Origin: Taxawa tesnikishii (nom. ined.)
Taxonomy: Eukaryota > Ascomycota > Dothideomycetes > Dothideales
Direction: 5' to 3'
Length of the DNA: 64,000 nt
NCBI GenBank assembly: GCA_030247885.1
Contig: JAPDRO010000004.1
Location: forward strand, 248,001 to 312,000
Shown here: one piece after another, positions 33,109-44,787 of the stretch
Layout of the letters: every line of letters starts with the position of its first letter
Numbering within the stretch: the stretch's first letter is position 1
Position numbers and translations under genes: made by a program
Notes under the pieces: generated by a model
The model's database searches: none
What the model was told of the DNA's origin: nothing
The model's input: the letters and a program-made list of their open reading frames with translations, nothing else

Positions 33109-33608
33109 TCTCTCGAGCACCTGGTATTGGGGGTAGTGGCTGGCAGTCAACTGGGAAGGGCGTTTTTCAAGCTTGGGTTTTCTGCCGTATAGTTTTTGCA
33201 TCCTGCCAGCATGTGACATGCGTAGCCAGGCAATCGAGATACTTGGACGACTTCCTATGACATGACATCCACAACAAGCATACTTTCGAGACGCACCCAC
33301 ACTAACGGTACAAGTACTCTGGTATCCACAACCACACCGGATCAACCTATACCACCCGGTTCGAGAAGATGGCTCGGTTGGTTGTGAACCAAAACGAATC
33401 TCTCTTCTATCAAATGGCACAACATTAAGCGCCCTTCATACCTTCGGGCCAGCCTCTATTCCACAACCCGCACCAACAGGTGATAACATTGGCGGTAATG
33501 ACTTTCTCGACGGCGGCCTTGGCGGAGGTGCTGCAGGCGCTGAAGGTGCTGGCCAACATTCTGGAGTAGAGCAACTGCAGGATCACATGAATCGGACGGG
33601 GTTGGGGG
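33109..33608. other. Intergenic, gene 2 3' flank
   Basis: Holds the CTGCCAGCATGT motif (33203-33214) shared with the gene 1 3' flank. No supported gene. Confidence 0.5.
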
Positions 33609-33896
33609 CTAAGCAATGCACGGCGACGACCAGGATATCTGCTGAGATGCATAGCGCGGCCAGTTGAACAAATGACTCCTGACAATGCCATGTGTTAGGT
33701 CTTCTGCTCGTTTCAGCGTTAAGCTCGTGACTTACGATGATGACGGCGTTGACGACGTTCCTGCCTGCTGATTCTTCTTGCAAGTATCCTGGACGTACTC
33801 AAGCGTCCCCACGATCCTCCCAATCCTATACTTCCGCAACAACGCCTTCCACACCTCCGACTTCTTCACACTAGGCCAACCTTTAGCACAACCCAT
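33609..33896 (-). CDS. Possible small gene, unknown function
   Basis: The ATG at 33896 opens a basic frame (MGCAKGWPSVKKSEVWKALL...). It is followed by a clean 57-nt intron candidate (33735-33679: GTAAGT, an internal CTTAAC/CCTAAC branch site, TGTCAG). Joining in phase 2 gives 76 residues. Another frame over the second exon is hydrophobic (VQLAALCISADILVVAV), so a frame break could hide the true product. The well-formed intron is the main reason to list it. The start lies only 39 bp from the divergent start of the next gene. Confidence 0.3.
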
Positions 33897-33934
33897 CTGC
33901 CAAAAACCCACACACACACACAGTTTCGCCACCC

Positions 33935-34597
33935 ATGCCTCGCAGAAAAGACCCTCTTGAGCGCGCCATGACTCGACCATGGGCAATAACCGGCCCCAAC
34001 GTCCCGGGCGGCCTATTCACAATTTTCCCAGGCAACCACAGACCGGACGATCCCCGACTGTGGCCCAGCGAGCAATACCGCCTCGATCCTCGACTCAGGA
34101 GATATCCATATGCTTGGACGTTTCCAGGGGCCAAAGAGGCACGATTGAGAGAGTTCAGGCGTTGGGGACTTGGAACGAATCCTGGAGGAGGGCCGCCGTT
34201 CGTGTCCGGGACCGGCCCAGAACTCGACGAAGCTTGTGCTGCATACGGTATGCCGGGTTATGCGAGTTATCTCAGGAGCATCGCTTGGGGTGCCGGCAGC
34301 GCCATGAATGCTGCTGCTGGGAACGGTGCTGGTAGCATGAACGGCTCTGGCGGAAACCGTACGGAGCAGCTGCTGGAGCAACTCTCGGGCCGACTAGGGC
34401 GACTGGAGCGTCAACTAGGAATTCAGGACCAGGGCGCTGAAGGTGGTGGACAAGGAGAGCAGCTGCAGAATCCCATGAACCAACTGCAGAACCCAATGAA
34501 CCAGCTGCAAGACCCGATGAATCAGATGGGGCTTGCAGGCCCAGGCCTTCAAGGCGGAGTTCCAGGGATTGGTGGCGGCGGCCAAGGCTTTCAATGA
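33935..34597 (+). CDS. Hypothetical protein with glutamine-rich PMNQ repeats
   Basis: Single exon, 220 residues, no signal peptide. The N-terminal half looks folded, with many aromatic and proline residues (DDPRLWPSEQYRLDPRLRRYPYAW, written here as two parts DDPRLWPSEQYR and LDPRLRRYPYAW). A short heptad helix (LLEQLSGRLGRLERQL) could form a coiled coil. Three tandem copies of a QLQ(N/D)PMNQ unit and a Gly-rich end follow. I recognise no family. It sits directly after the two glycine-rich genes and shares their low-complexity tail and DPR motifs, but not their promoter block. Confidence 0.6.
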   Translation: MPRRKDPLERAMTRPWAITGPNVPGGLFTIFPGNHRPDDPRLWPSEQYRLDPRLRRYPYAWTFPGAKEARLREFRRWGLGTNPGGGPPFVSGTGPELDEACAAYGMPGYASYLRSIAWGAGSAMNAAAGNGAGSMNGSGGNRTEQLLEQLSGRLGRLERQLGIQDQGAEGGGQGEQLQNPMNQLQNPMNQLQDPMNQMGLAGPGLQGGVPGIGGGGQGFQ

Positions 34598-35750
34598 GCA
34601 TTTTGATATTTGTCACAGACCGCGTTCAATGGATTATGGCAGTATGAGGTGATACGCCCTTCCATCAATGGCCGTAGGAGGAAGTCGCTCGTTACATATG
34701 AGCTCAGAATGCGAGGTGATTCCTTCAAACTGTACAGCCTGTGATCATCCCTTGTACATAACCCGGTTTAATACGATACCTAGACGGAGATGTGCAGAAA
34801 GGATGGACAGGGTTTCCACATGCGCTTTCTACATGTCCGAAGACAAGTACCTCCTCGGCGGTGGTTGATAATCCGGATCCAGCGCCTGTAGGAACCGGCG
34901 CACTTGAGCATTTCCTGCCATGACCGTGTGACCATGTCTGACTCCGCAGGATGAAAGCACGCTGTCTTTCACCGCTTTCAGCAGCTGTGTGTGAGAGATA
35001 GAGAGAGAGAGAGAGAGGTATTAAGAGAGGGTCCTCTCGCCTTGTGCAGCCTGCAGGCTACATGTGAGGTCTCGATCCCCTTTCGAAGGCCAGCTGGAGC
35101 AGGTTCTATCCAACTGGGAGCGTGGAATTGCTCGGCTTGAAGGGGCAGACAATGTGGGAGACCATCCAGCGCTTCGGAGGCCCCAATGCGCGACTTTCGC
35201 GTGTAAACGTCGACGAAGAGCGAACCGATGGTCGTATACATCCACTCTCAAACCACGCTGGCGCGGGGACGGTGGAGGTCTAGCGTGATCGAATGGTTCT
35301 GCCATCATCGTTTATACCCTCGCTGGACTATGCTTTTTCGGGCGCAGTCATCAAAGTTCAAACTGATGATAGCATAGAAGAGAAACAACGACACAGACGT
35401 GTAACTGTAAGCCGGACAAAAATGAAAGAGAAGACGACTTTGCAGAAGTAAAGTAAAAAAACATTAACGCAAATCTGTGCGCTTTTGAATTCGTAAAACC
35501 CTAGTCTACTTTTGTGATGAAGAAGGGATATCGGCCCAAAGGCCGTGAGCACAAAGGGTAGTTGATCCGTCCCCAGGACGTTTCTGAGGAGGAGCGTCAA
35601 CGTGGGAGGAACGAAAGAGGTCATGAAATCAGCCATCCCAAAAGAGAGATTCAATACTGAATTGCTCCGGTCCATCAGGAAACGCCAATCGCCATGCAAA
35701 GAGGTATCAAATATTCCAAAAGAAAGCAGGAAACGTGAGATCTCTCAGAT
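34598..35750. other. Intergenic, ERG3 3' flank
   Basis: No supported gene. A GA dinucleotide run lies at 35001-35018. Confidence 0.55.
35001..35018. repeat. GA dinucleotide microsatellite
   Basis: About nine GA or AG units in intergenic DNA. Confidence 0.85.
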
Positions 35751-36896
35751 CTACTGCACCTTCTTCGCGTCGTTGGGGCCATAACTCCTGTCGTCTTTTC
35801 CCTCAACCTCCTTGACCATCTTCTCCATCTCCTTGGCTTGTCTGTTCCACTCGTCGGCACACATCTTGGTATCGCGTCTGAACAGCTCGTCGTTGGGCTT
35901 CCGGTAGCTGCCACCGAGACGGTCCCACAGTGTGGTGAACTGTCCATAATTGTAGTTGAAGTAGAGGTGGTGCATCGTGTGGCAAGCAGCCCCGTTGATG
36001 ATCGGGCTGTTGGCAACATATTCTCCGTCGTGAATCATTACCGTCCAGATCTGGATGAAGGTGAAGAGGGCGATGTAGGCGAACTTCTGCAGAGGGAAGA
36101 GGAATGGGAAGATGTGGTAGGGGAGGGATTGCGCGTAGCCGTCGAGAGGGTGGAAGGCATGCGACGCGAAGGGGCTAGGCATAATCCACTTGTGATGGGG
36201 CTTGTGGAGGTGCTTGTAGACGAGAGAGTGGTGGAGACCACGGTGGATCCAGTAAATGAAGAAGTCGGTGAAGGCTACGAAGAAGGGGAACTGGAGGTAG
36301 GTGTACCAGCCACCAAGGTTCCAGGCAGAGCCCTCAGGCAATGTGTCGTAGATCTTGCCGTAGCCGCGCACCTCGAGAAGGAACCAGGGGACTGTCATGG
36401 CGGCCATGACAGGGATAGCGCGAAGTGTCTGCTTAATCTCCATGCGCATCTGGTTCTTTAGGTACTTCGGGTGTTGAAAGGTGGTCTTGTCGAAGACGAA
36501 GATGTAGGAGAGGCCGGCGAAAAGAAGTAGGTAACGAGGCCAAAGATCCTGCGTTCCGCGTCAGTCGCATATCCACGTTGAGAGCTTCTCGAGGACCGGC
36601 GCATACCATGTGGTAAGGTACAGACTGACGGCTTGTCTGTAGATGTTGTCTCGAGGCCACCTGCTCATGAAAGCATAGCTGCTTGGCTGGACGGAGAAGT
36701 ACTGGCTGGCTGGCTCAAACTTGTACACGGCGGGCGTGCCCAATTCGCGCATGCTTGACCACGTCGCGTTGTGTTCAGCGACGCCTGCGAAGTCGCTGAC
36801 GCTGCTGAAGGCCAGCTGCTTGGGTGTGAGAGGGAGGACATTGGCGTAAAGTGCATCGTACACGTAAGTGTCGAGGAGCTCGAGTACGACGTCCAT
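35751..36896 (-). CDS. ERG3: Sterol C-5 desaturase Erg3 (one frame break)
   Basis: Exons 36896-36607 and 36548-35751 (intron 36606-36549). The N terminus is [16 protein letters not shown] and [12 protein letters not shown] marks the family. Three histidine boxes coordinate the di-iron centre: HRGLHH, HKPHHK and HTMHH. Erg3 is an ER membrane enzyme that introduces the C5-C6 double bond in ergosterol synthesis; its loss changes azole response. Just after the splice the frame shifts at the A run 36520-36523 (TTTT on the coding strand). One base restored gives [21 protein letters not shown] split across the site and 362 residues in all, aligning without gaps with my recollection of the Aspergillus protein. 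Confidence 0.93.
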
Positions 36897-38310
36897 GGCG
36901 GACGGATGTGTTGGATCAAAGGGGCAAGCTGCGGTGTGTCTTTCCTAAATCAGATTTTCAGGAATGTCTCGTGTGAGACGGCTGGAGCTGTTTCACGGTG
37001 CAGAGAGGGCGGGGAAGCGGTGTGGATGCAGTGCAAAAGAGCGACTCGAGTGGGAGCAGATTGAGCGGGCATTTTGACTTTGATAAAAGAGGCACGCCTT
37101 CGTCCTGGTGGCAGCAGAAATGGTCTGACTTTCTCGAATGCCTCCCCACTTCATCAAAGCATCGGGCGCGCTAAGCTCGCTCGTTGGCCCCTGAAGCCCC
37201 GCGACCTGCATTAGGCCCAGACCCTGGCCAGAGCTGCTGTTTTGTGCAGCTCCCGTGGCTCCATCGTCGCCGGTTTGCCTACCCGAGTCATTGACAATCC
37301 CGGAGGGAAACTCCAAAAACGTGCCACCACATCAGAGCCTTCTGCGATTCACTATACGGCATGGCATGATGGCTGTTCCTGTGCTCACGATTGTCGCATG
37401 ATACGAAGTCCAACGCAGTCGCCCTTCGCCCGGCACCGGAACAGCACCGAGTTGCCGTGCTGCCGTGCTACGAGGGCGCTAGAACGCCTGTCATATTTTC
37501 GTGCGCGACGGATCAAGGGTCGTCCTTTATCCGACATCGCAACGGCGAACAACGCGCATTTGAGGCGACACACTCCCGTGGCATTTACGTGAAGCCGTCC
37601 GTGCATGCTATGTTTATCATCATGAGCGAACTCTGTCCGAACAATACCATTGCCGTTAAGGCTGCCGTCCCGTTCCGTTTCGCTCACAGCGACGGTAGAT
37701 CACGTTCGCAAGCCGCGAATTGATCATCGAACGATCATCTACTATCATAAGACCCCAAGAACCCACACGACCGCTGCGTGGATTGGGATAATCCTTGCTC
37801 TACTGCTCTCCATCTGGAGAGTTCCTCCAAAGCGGGCATAACAAAGTTTGGCAATCAAGCAGCATCAACCTTACAGAAAACCGAATTCGACCTGTAATAG
37901 TCACTTGCGATCATCATCATCATCATCATCATCATCAACAACGCTGCCACCATCAGACCATGACGCGTTGTTGGAAGGATTCATGTGCATTCGATACCGT
38001 CTGCTCGCCTGGCGTCGACTTGTCAAAGAGCTGCTGGCTGAATCCCGCGCACTGTTGTCGCCAACGTTGCAGAAAAAGTGAAAGAGCAAATCCTCCGAAA
38101 TACATCCATGAGGTATCATCCCACCACGCACGCCATGTATTCCCATATTGAGCAAAATCAGAAGCACTCCTTGCCGTTTTGCTCATGCACGCCATGAGAA
38201 TGCTCCCTACGCCTCGCTCGTTGATCGCTGTTTTCCGCCCAGAACGCCAGATCTCCATGTGCTCAAATCGTAAAATCCGTAGTTGTATCTACACTCGCTA
38301 GTCGGCCACC
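36897..38310. other. Intergenic between ERG3 promoter and SIZ1 3' flank
   Basis: 1.4 kb without a supported gene. An ATC microsatellite lies at 37910-37937. Confidence 0.55.
37910..37937. repeat. ATC trinucleotide microsatellite
   Basis: Nine tandem ATC units in intergenic DNA. Confidence 0.9.
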
Positions 38311-40364
38311 TCATCCAGGACTGTCGCTAAACCCTCGCGGAGGGTCTCTATAGTTTCCGTAAGGCGGTGGACCGCCCACCCATGGTAGCTGTATTGGCTG
38401 AGGTGTCTGTCGGTTCGCATTGTTGGCATTCAGCAGAATTGGCGCTAAGGTGAAATTGTTTGTATTTGGGAACGCTGGGAGGCTTGGCCTAGGGACACTC
38501 GGCTGCCTGGGAACCACGTCAGCATTCCTACCATCGGGCAAACTCGATGGGGTATTGTAGGAATTATTCTGACTCGTGTTCGTACGCTTGGCTGGCCGAG
38601 GTGGCTCGTCGTCATCCGAGAGTGTGAGATCGATCACGGCTGACTGGCGCTTGTTTCCACCGGGTCGAGCGGCCGAAGATGTTACCGTCGACGCTTCACG
38701 CGATGAGAGCGGCGGGGTTTGCTGATTTAACGCAGGTGTCATCGAGTTTGCCTCCGTCTTGACCTTGTTTATTCTGCTGTCTTGGATTTCAACGATATCG
38801 TCGTCGCTGTCCTCGTCGTAAGCCGCTCGTGGCTGGCTCTTGCCTCTGTTGCCCTCCGCATCGTCTTTCTGCGTCACAGGCCGCCACTCGCCCTTCGGTT
38901 CAATTGTCACCTGCTCCGTCGAACTCGACGTCTTGCGCAGGATGTCAAGAACGTACTGGTCAACGCAGAGACCCTCGTATGAGATTGCCTTGTTGCACAC
39001 AGGACATGTCCAAGTCGGCGCTTGTTCCTGCAGCATCAAGAAGTATGATCCATCGAAGCACTGGTTGTGTGTGCACACCGTAGATCTGCAAGGAAGCGTT
39101 ATGCGCGTTGTAGAGATCGGATCCTTCAAGGACATGACCGTGGATGTGGCTTCGATATCCGGATCGTTTGCCTTGTTCACCACTGATCCACGTTAGCAAT
39201 CAAAAGCTTGAGAAAGCCTAACCACTTACTCTCTTGAATCACTCTCTCCTTGGAGATAATCTTGCCGTTTTTGACGCGTTCAGAAAGCTCCTCCGGAGTG
39301 CTCTTTCGTACCAAGTTTACGACGAACGAGTATTTCTGAGAAGATTTAAGCAACTCAAGCATAGCACAAGGAAGGCGCGCTGTGTAGCGTACTCACCTTC
39401 GCTGTGAGCGCGTAAGTAACCATGACGATATTGTTATATCCGGCAATCTTGCGTATGAACTCTGTGACGTCCGCAGGCTTGGTCGTGCCGGTTTTGTTCT
39501 TAAGCCCCTTGAAGTTGTGTTTTACCTCATCTCCATTAATTCGAACTTCGAGCTGGTTAGGGAACGCTATGTCTAGGAAGCCGTATTGCGATATGCCGGA
39601 AGTTGCAGCGCAGTACAGCATCACGCGAAGGCTTGGGTCGGCCTTTAAGCGGTCGGCTACCGTGTGGTCGAGAGAGACGGAATGGGTGACGGTATGCCGA
39701 TTTTGTGGCATTTCTGCCCCTATTGTATCAGCCTCGCGTGAGTTCTCTCAAAAGGTAAAAATGAAAAACTGTAGCTACCCGGGAGGTCTTGAGCGTCCAG
39801 TAGTGTCCCTTCCACATGATAGAAAGGACTGTTCTTGAATTGAAGTCGAGCTGCTCGCAGTCAGTAAACGAGCAAGAAGGGCCGTTCACACACACGCACA
39901 GAAAGCGCCAAAAGTACGATGGTTTTGGTATTGGTTTGTCGAAGGCCTGCTGTATGCATTCGCCGCTGGACGGTTCGGGACTGGAGAAATTGGGGTGCTG
40001 CGGTCCACTTGTACGTTGCCTGCGACTGCGCGATCTTGAAGAGCATGAGGAGGCGGTGATCGGCCGTGATCCCTCACTCGATATGCCATTCGCTCTAAGT
40101 CCACCGCACTCAAAGTGTTGAGGTCTGCGAGAACGTAAGCGTTCTTGTTCAGCGGAGACACGACTGCGGCCGCCCGCATCCAAATTGGGCGCGAAACTTA
40201 CGCTCAATAATGCGCTTCTGCAGCTGGGCCTTGACACCGGAAATGGGAAGATGCTCCCTCCGACATATCTCCTTAAGATCGTTATTGATCAGTGTCTTGA
40301 CTTGGCGCTCGATGCCGGCCTTCTGCTGCTGCAAGCTTGACGCTTGTCCATATTGAGTTGCCAT
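38311..40364 (-). CDS. SIZ1: SIZ/PIAS-type E3 SUMO ligase
   Basis: Six exons: 40364-40202, 40124-39900, 39850-39779, 39713-39397, 39335-39230 and 39182-38311. All phases agree, giving 584 residues. In order: SAP-type DNA-binding helix-turn (KTLINNDLKEICRRE ... LQKRII), PINIT domain (SPFYHVEGTLL, LRVMLYCAA, PADVTEFIRK), SP-RING (PCRSTVCTHNQCFDGSYF ... TWTCPVCNKAI), and a SUMO-interacting motif AVIDLTLSDDDE. These ligases promote Ubc9-dependent SUMO transfer to nuclear targets such as PCNA and septins. The proline-rich C terminus is disordered. It is divergent from the DUF2423 gene. No frame break. Confidence 0.92.
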
Positions 40365-41002
40365 CTCTTTGCGCGCGTGCGCCCAAAATCGCAGGATGGG
40401 ATGTGCCTCGGAGGCAGCACTGCAGTTACGGTGCTAGAATTGGTAGAGGAAGTGATCGAAAGCGTCGCCGGATTGTGGGAAGATTCGCAGAGGGTAATGG
40501 ACAGGTCCGGCGTGAAGACAAGGGAAGGGACAGGTGAAGATGTCGCGAGGCAGGGAAACGACCTCTGCAGCACATCGCCGGAAAGGCAGCGATGTTGTTC
40601 ACTACAGCTTTGCTTTGCTTTGCTTCGCTTTGACTATGTGCGTGTCAGCCGACAGTGCGTTGGCTGTACAAAGGCGAAGGGCGGCACTGTATGCGAAGTG
40701 AAAGTGACGGCATTGTCAAGCACAAAAAGGTACTGGAGACCAAGGACGTCTCATGCATCATACCTTCTATCGCTGATTCGAAGAGGTGCGTTATCGCTAT
40801 CGGGAGCGGACAGAGACACGCTAAGTTGTATACAGCAAGGTCGCCGCGGACAAGCGCCAAGCGGCATCAGAGTTCGGGTTAGTCACAAGCACCAGGCTTT
40901 CTCGACCGCCCGCTCGTGCCTCACCGCTGCGCTTGCTAATTCATCTGCACTCCAACACCACATCAGACACGACACGAACAGCTCGCACACACCGAAAACG
41001 AA
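40365..41002. promoter_or_regulatory. Divergent promoter region SIZ1 / DUF2423 gene
   Basis: 638 bp between divergent start codons. No further element recognised. Confidence 0.45.
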
Positions 41003-41807
41003 ATGGCGAAAAGCGCACGCTCGAGCGTCAGGAAGACGAACAACAAGAAACTCAAGTCGAGAGTCTTTGGCCCTGCCGAAGATGCTCGCACGCAGCGCCT
41101 GTCCGCAAAGCTACTCGAGCTAGCGTCGCAGCCAAAATCACCGAAGGCGGAGATGGAAGTTGAAGAGGACGGTACGTCTGGCACGACACCTGCGCTGTGC
41201 GACCATTGGAGCAGCGCTGACATGCCGCTTGTAGCCGACAAGAATGAACAGGTCGAAGAGAAGGAGGCAGAACACGCAGATGGTGCGTCGTCGCACTCTC
41301 TTTCTATTCCGATCCCAGCTTCGCTTCAGAGCATTGCGCCCGCAAGCATGCTCCCCACGCCACCACCCACACCACCCCTCGACAGCGCCTTCGACTGCGA
41401 CTACACCACCTTCCGACCACAATCCTCAGCCGAGAACAAACGCGCTGCAAGAGAACAGTTGTTCTTTCATTTGCTCGGCGTCTCTGGCGATATACAAGGA
41501 TTCGATTACGACGGACACCTAATCCTGGGCTTTGGATCTGACGCAGAGGAGAGCACTTCTGGCACAGACACGAGCACAGGGTGAGGGCTGGTGAGAGTGT
41601 CTGGACATGGCTAACTTGTCCTTTGCAACATCAGACACTGTCATGGACGTCGACAACGCTACGAAAAAGGACGCGGCACGACCTATGAGCAACAATGCCG
41701 CCAAGAAAGCGAAGCAAGATAAGAAGGACAGGATAGCGAAGAAGAGGCATCGCAAGCCGACGAATTCGATGACGTTCAAGAACAAGGTTGGGAAGAAGAG
41801 GAAATGA
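41003..41807 (+). CDS. DUF2423-type basic nuclear/nucleolar protein
   Basis: Starts MAKSARSSVRKTNNKKLKSRVFGPAEDARTQRL in two blocks: MAKSARSSVRKTNNKKL and VFGPAEDARTQRLSAKLLEL. This is the DUF2423 N-terminal signature. Two introns are likely: 41173-41235 (GTACGT...TTGTAG, in-frame length) and one from about 41580 to 41634 (GTGAGG, GCTAAC, CATCAG). The last exon encodes a very basic tail (KKAKQDKKDRIAKKRHRKP ... KVGKKRK). The phases of the second intron do not match the downstream frame, so a base error or a different donor must exist nearby. The yeast relative is nucleolar. Ribosome biogenesis is inferred from composition and that homology. Confidence 0.7.
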
Positions 41808-43169
41808 GCAGCTCGAGGCGGATCGATCCACTGTCCCGCTGTACGATAGGAGCAAGCTGCTTGCTAGAAGCTACACTGGCTTCACACTGAGGTACGTCCA
41901 CATGTTGGGCGCTTCACGTCTTCAGGAGGAACACTTGCATAGAGGGTTCGGTGCTTTTTACGCGAACAACAGGCACGGTCCGAAGGTTATGGCCACGACC
42001 GCGGTGGGATATCAAGAGGGCACGGAATCGGAGTTTCTTATGATTGTACCCGGCACAAGGGACGCATTCTGCTGTTGACATATAACTGTTGTACAATGTA
42101 CGATATCCGGCATAGCACGGCACTGCTAGCTGCTATGCCACGGCACAATCAACCACTTACTTACTTGAACACCCTATCAAGCATTACTATCTACCCATAC
42201 TTCCGCTTCTTGGTCCTTGATCCTGCAACAGTGTTTGAGACATGGGAGAACGGAACGGAGACTCATGGCGTTACTCACCAAGACTGTTTAGCAGCGTTCT
42301 CGGTGACCAGTCTGACTTTGTGGCAGACACCATTCTCGATAACCTGATTTGGCAGAGAATCCGCTTTGTCACGACGAAAACCTTTCAATACGCCAGAGCT
42401 CACCGCCATTCTTTAGCATAGAACTGCGAGGTATCCATACCCACCTTCTCCTCCTTCCTACACTTTCTCTTCGAGTCAACGACGACAACGTGGAACATGG
42501 CTAACTCTAGGAATATAGTCTTTCGATCCTCCCTACTAAACGGACCAAGATTGACCCGTCGTTAGAGGGGTTACGAGGTTGTAGCATTTGCGCTCGTGCT
42601 GTTCGGCAGTGTCCCACTTCGATGCTGCAACCTAGCGTAGCAAGTTGCGAGGCGTGTGAATGCTTTTTGGCACCTCTTTCTGACGAAGGGCCGTCGGGCT
42701 AGAGGGGAAGTTTTGTTCGCAGGAATATTAGAAAGGAAATCGAGACGATGCGAGGGATAGAACCGCTTCGTATTGGGATGATGTGCTATCAATAATAGCC
42801 GCAATCTTGAGGACTATTTCTGGATTGCCGCTGTGCAGGCCTATATCGATAACGGCCCTCTAAAGGCGCAGTGTAACCATGTTGATGAAGGGCCAAGCGT
42901 GCTTCCTCAGCATATAAAGCGAAACATGTTGCAGAGACATGGGACGATGATGTATTCTCATGGCATAGTTTCGTTGGCCAGTATGTTGTCGTCCCCTCCG
43001 CTACGGTAATAGCACATACCAATAAGATAAAACGCCTGGGTATCACTTCAGATCTGATGTACAACAACCTCCGCCGTACTTCTTCTCTTCTTAACATCTC
43101 CTCAACATCTCCTCCTCTTACTCCCCTCTCTCACTCCTCCCATTACAGCACTGTAGCCTCCCCTTAGTC
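41808..43169. other. Intergenic between DUF2423 gene and ERF4
   Basis: 1.36 kb, convergent 3' flanks, no supported gene. The last 100 bp are strongly pyrimidine-rich. Confidence 0.55.
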
Positions 43170-43960
43170 TCATCCCTCAGCGTCGACTCCCGGATCCAGT
43201 ATCTGAATATCCAAACTCAAGTATCCCGTCCTCTTGAGCCCAATCAACCTGACCTCCCTCCCGCTCTTCTCCATCTCCCGATTCCACTCCTCAATCCACT
43301 TCTCCACACCATCCGCCTTCCTCTTCCCAACCGTCAGTCCAACATCATCCCACACACCTCCCGTCGCCACGCTCAGCACACCATCGATCCAGCTCCCCGC
43401 GCTCCAAGGCGTGTATGCTGCCTTCAGCCTCGCGTTCAACGTCTCCACCACGTTCCGGAACTCAGCCTCAGAGAGACAGTCCGAGAGCACTTCGGGATAC
43501 ACGTTCTGGTATGCCGGGTAAAGATCGCCGGACGCGAGCCAGTCCCGCTTGACCCGGATGATGCGCGTGCTGCTGTACAGAGGGGACGCGACGGGCACGT
43601 GTGGATTCGGATGCGGGAAACACGGGTGCTGTGGTCCCCACGGTAGCTCTCCGTGCCCTCCCACTCCTTCGCTCGGAGCCCGAGATGAGTCCCGTGTTGC
43701 AGTGTAGCGGTTGCCGTTAGGGCCCTGGCGCAGGACGTCGGTGAGAGAGCTGGGAGAAGCGGGGCGCATGGATTTCGAGGACGGTTTGCGGTTCATGGGG
43801 AGGGAGGCGCGCGAGGACGTGAGTGCAGAGAGTGCGCGGGTCCGGATTCGAGGTCATCCTGCGGGATCGGTGGTGGTTCGGGCCATTGTGTTGAGGGCGG
43901 TGGTTGGGAGGTCAGCTTTTGGGCGTCTTGGACGCCGGCGAGTTTGTTGAAGCTTTCCAT
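43170..43960 (-). CDS. ERF4: Ras palmitoyltransferase subunit Erf4 (Golgin A7/ERF4 family), one frame break
   Basis: The conserved block covers the second half: TRIIRVKRDWLASGDLYP, FYP-like QNVYPEVLSDCLSE, VVETLNARLKAAYTPWSAGSW and WDDVGLTVGKRK. The family binds the DHHC enzyme Erf2 to palmitoylate Ras at the ER/Golgi. The start at 43960 (MESFNKLAGVQDAQK) opens a Pro/Ser-rich N terminus that reaches the conserved part only across the G run 43797-43800 (CCCC on the coding strand). One base restored gives 263 residues. The internal ATG at 43796 would give a 208-residue protein without a break, so the longer start is an inference. Confidence 0.85.
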
Positions 43961-44787
43961 AGTGGGTAGCGGGAACTATGGTGAATGCACTGAAAGAAGG
44001 GGAAAACCAAGTGTGGTCCAGAGAGCTGGTGGAGACGGTGTTTGTAGTTGTCGAGACTTTACGCAATAGCCGAATAGAGGGGTGGACTGCTGTAGAGCCC
44101 CAAACGGAGTAAGTGACAGGAAGCACAGAGGGTGTTCTTGCTAGTCGTTACAGCTGAACGCAGCCACTCACATCGACCGCTTTCTAGACAAGCCCTTGTT
44201 AGCATTGGTTTGCCGGTATGCACATGTGGTGGCCCTCCCCGTTTTCCGAATGTAAGTCGCTGCCCGATTCAACTAGATTGCAGGCGTGGCCGTCGGACGT
44301 TGGCTCCGTTCCTTGGCCGATTTTTCGGTACTCGGCAAGCTTCAATTAGGAATTAGGCATATGAGACGGGCGTACAAATCATCTACCCACGTCATCTGAC
44401 CATTGGCCTGCTGTAAAAGCTCTTCGCATCATGACGGTTTACCATACTCTTCCCACTCTGTATTCGATGGCTGTGGGCTGATTTAACCGCCCACCAACGC
44501 TGGCGGGGCGGGTATCCCACTCGAAACAACGCCCACTCAATACGTATACGAAGGTGCCCAAAATTCACTATCTCAATGCTAAAACTTCATCAGACTCTCA
44601 TCACCCAAACGATCTGTCCTTCATTGCTCAATTTAGTCGCCCCTCCCCCACCTCCCCCCCCTGCGGGCCACAAGTCCTCCTCCTTCAACAATCTGGCACA
44701 TGACGTAAATGAACTGCTTTTGATTCAGGGTATCTTATGTTTGTCTCGTTACTCGTCATCACGTCTTTTGGACCCTCTCATGTCCGA
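43961..44787. other. Intergenic, ERF4 promoter and hydrolase 3' flank
   Basis: No supported gene. There is a short C-rich stretch near 44640-44665. Confidence 0.55.

Noticed and set aside
35838-36461. 207-codon plus-strand frame
   Set aside because: Antisense shadow of ERG3.
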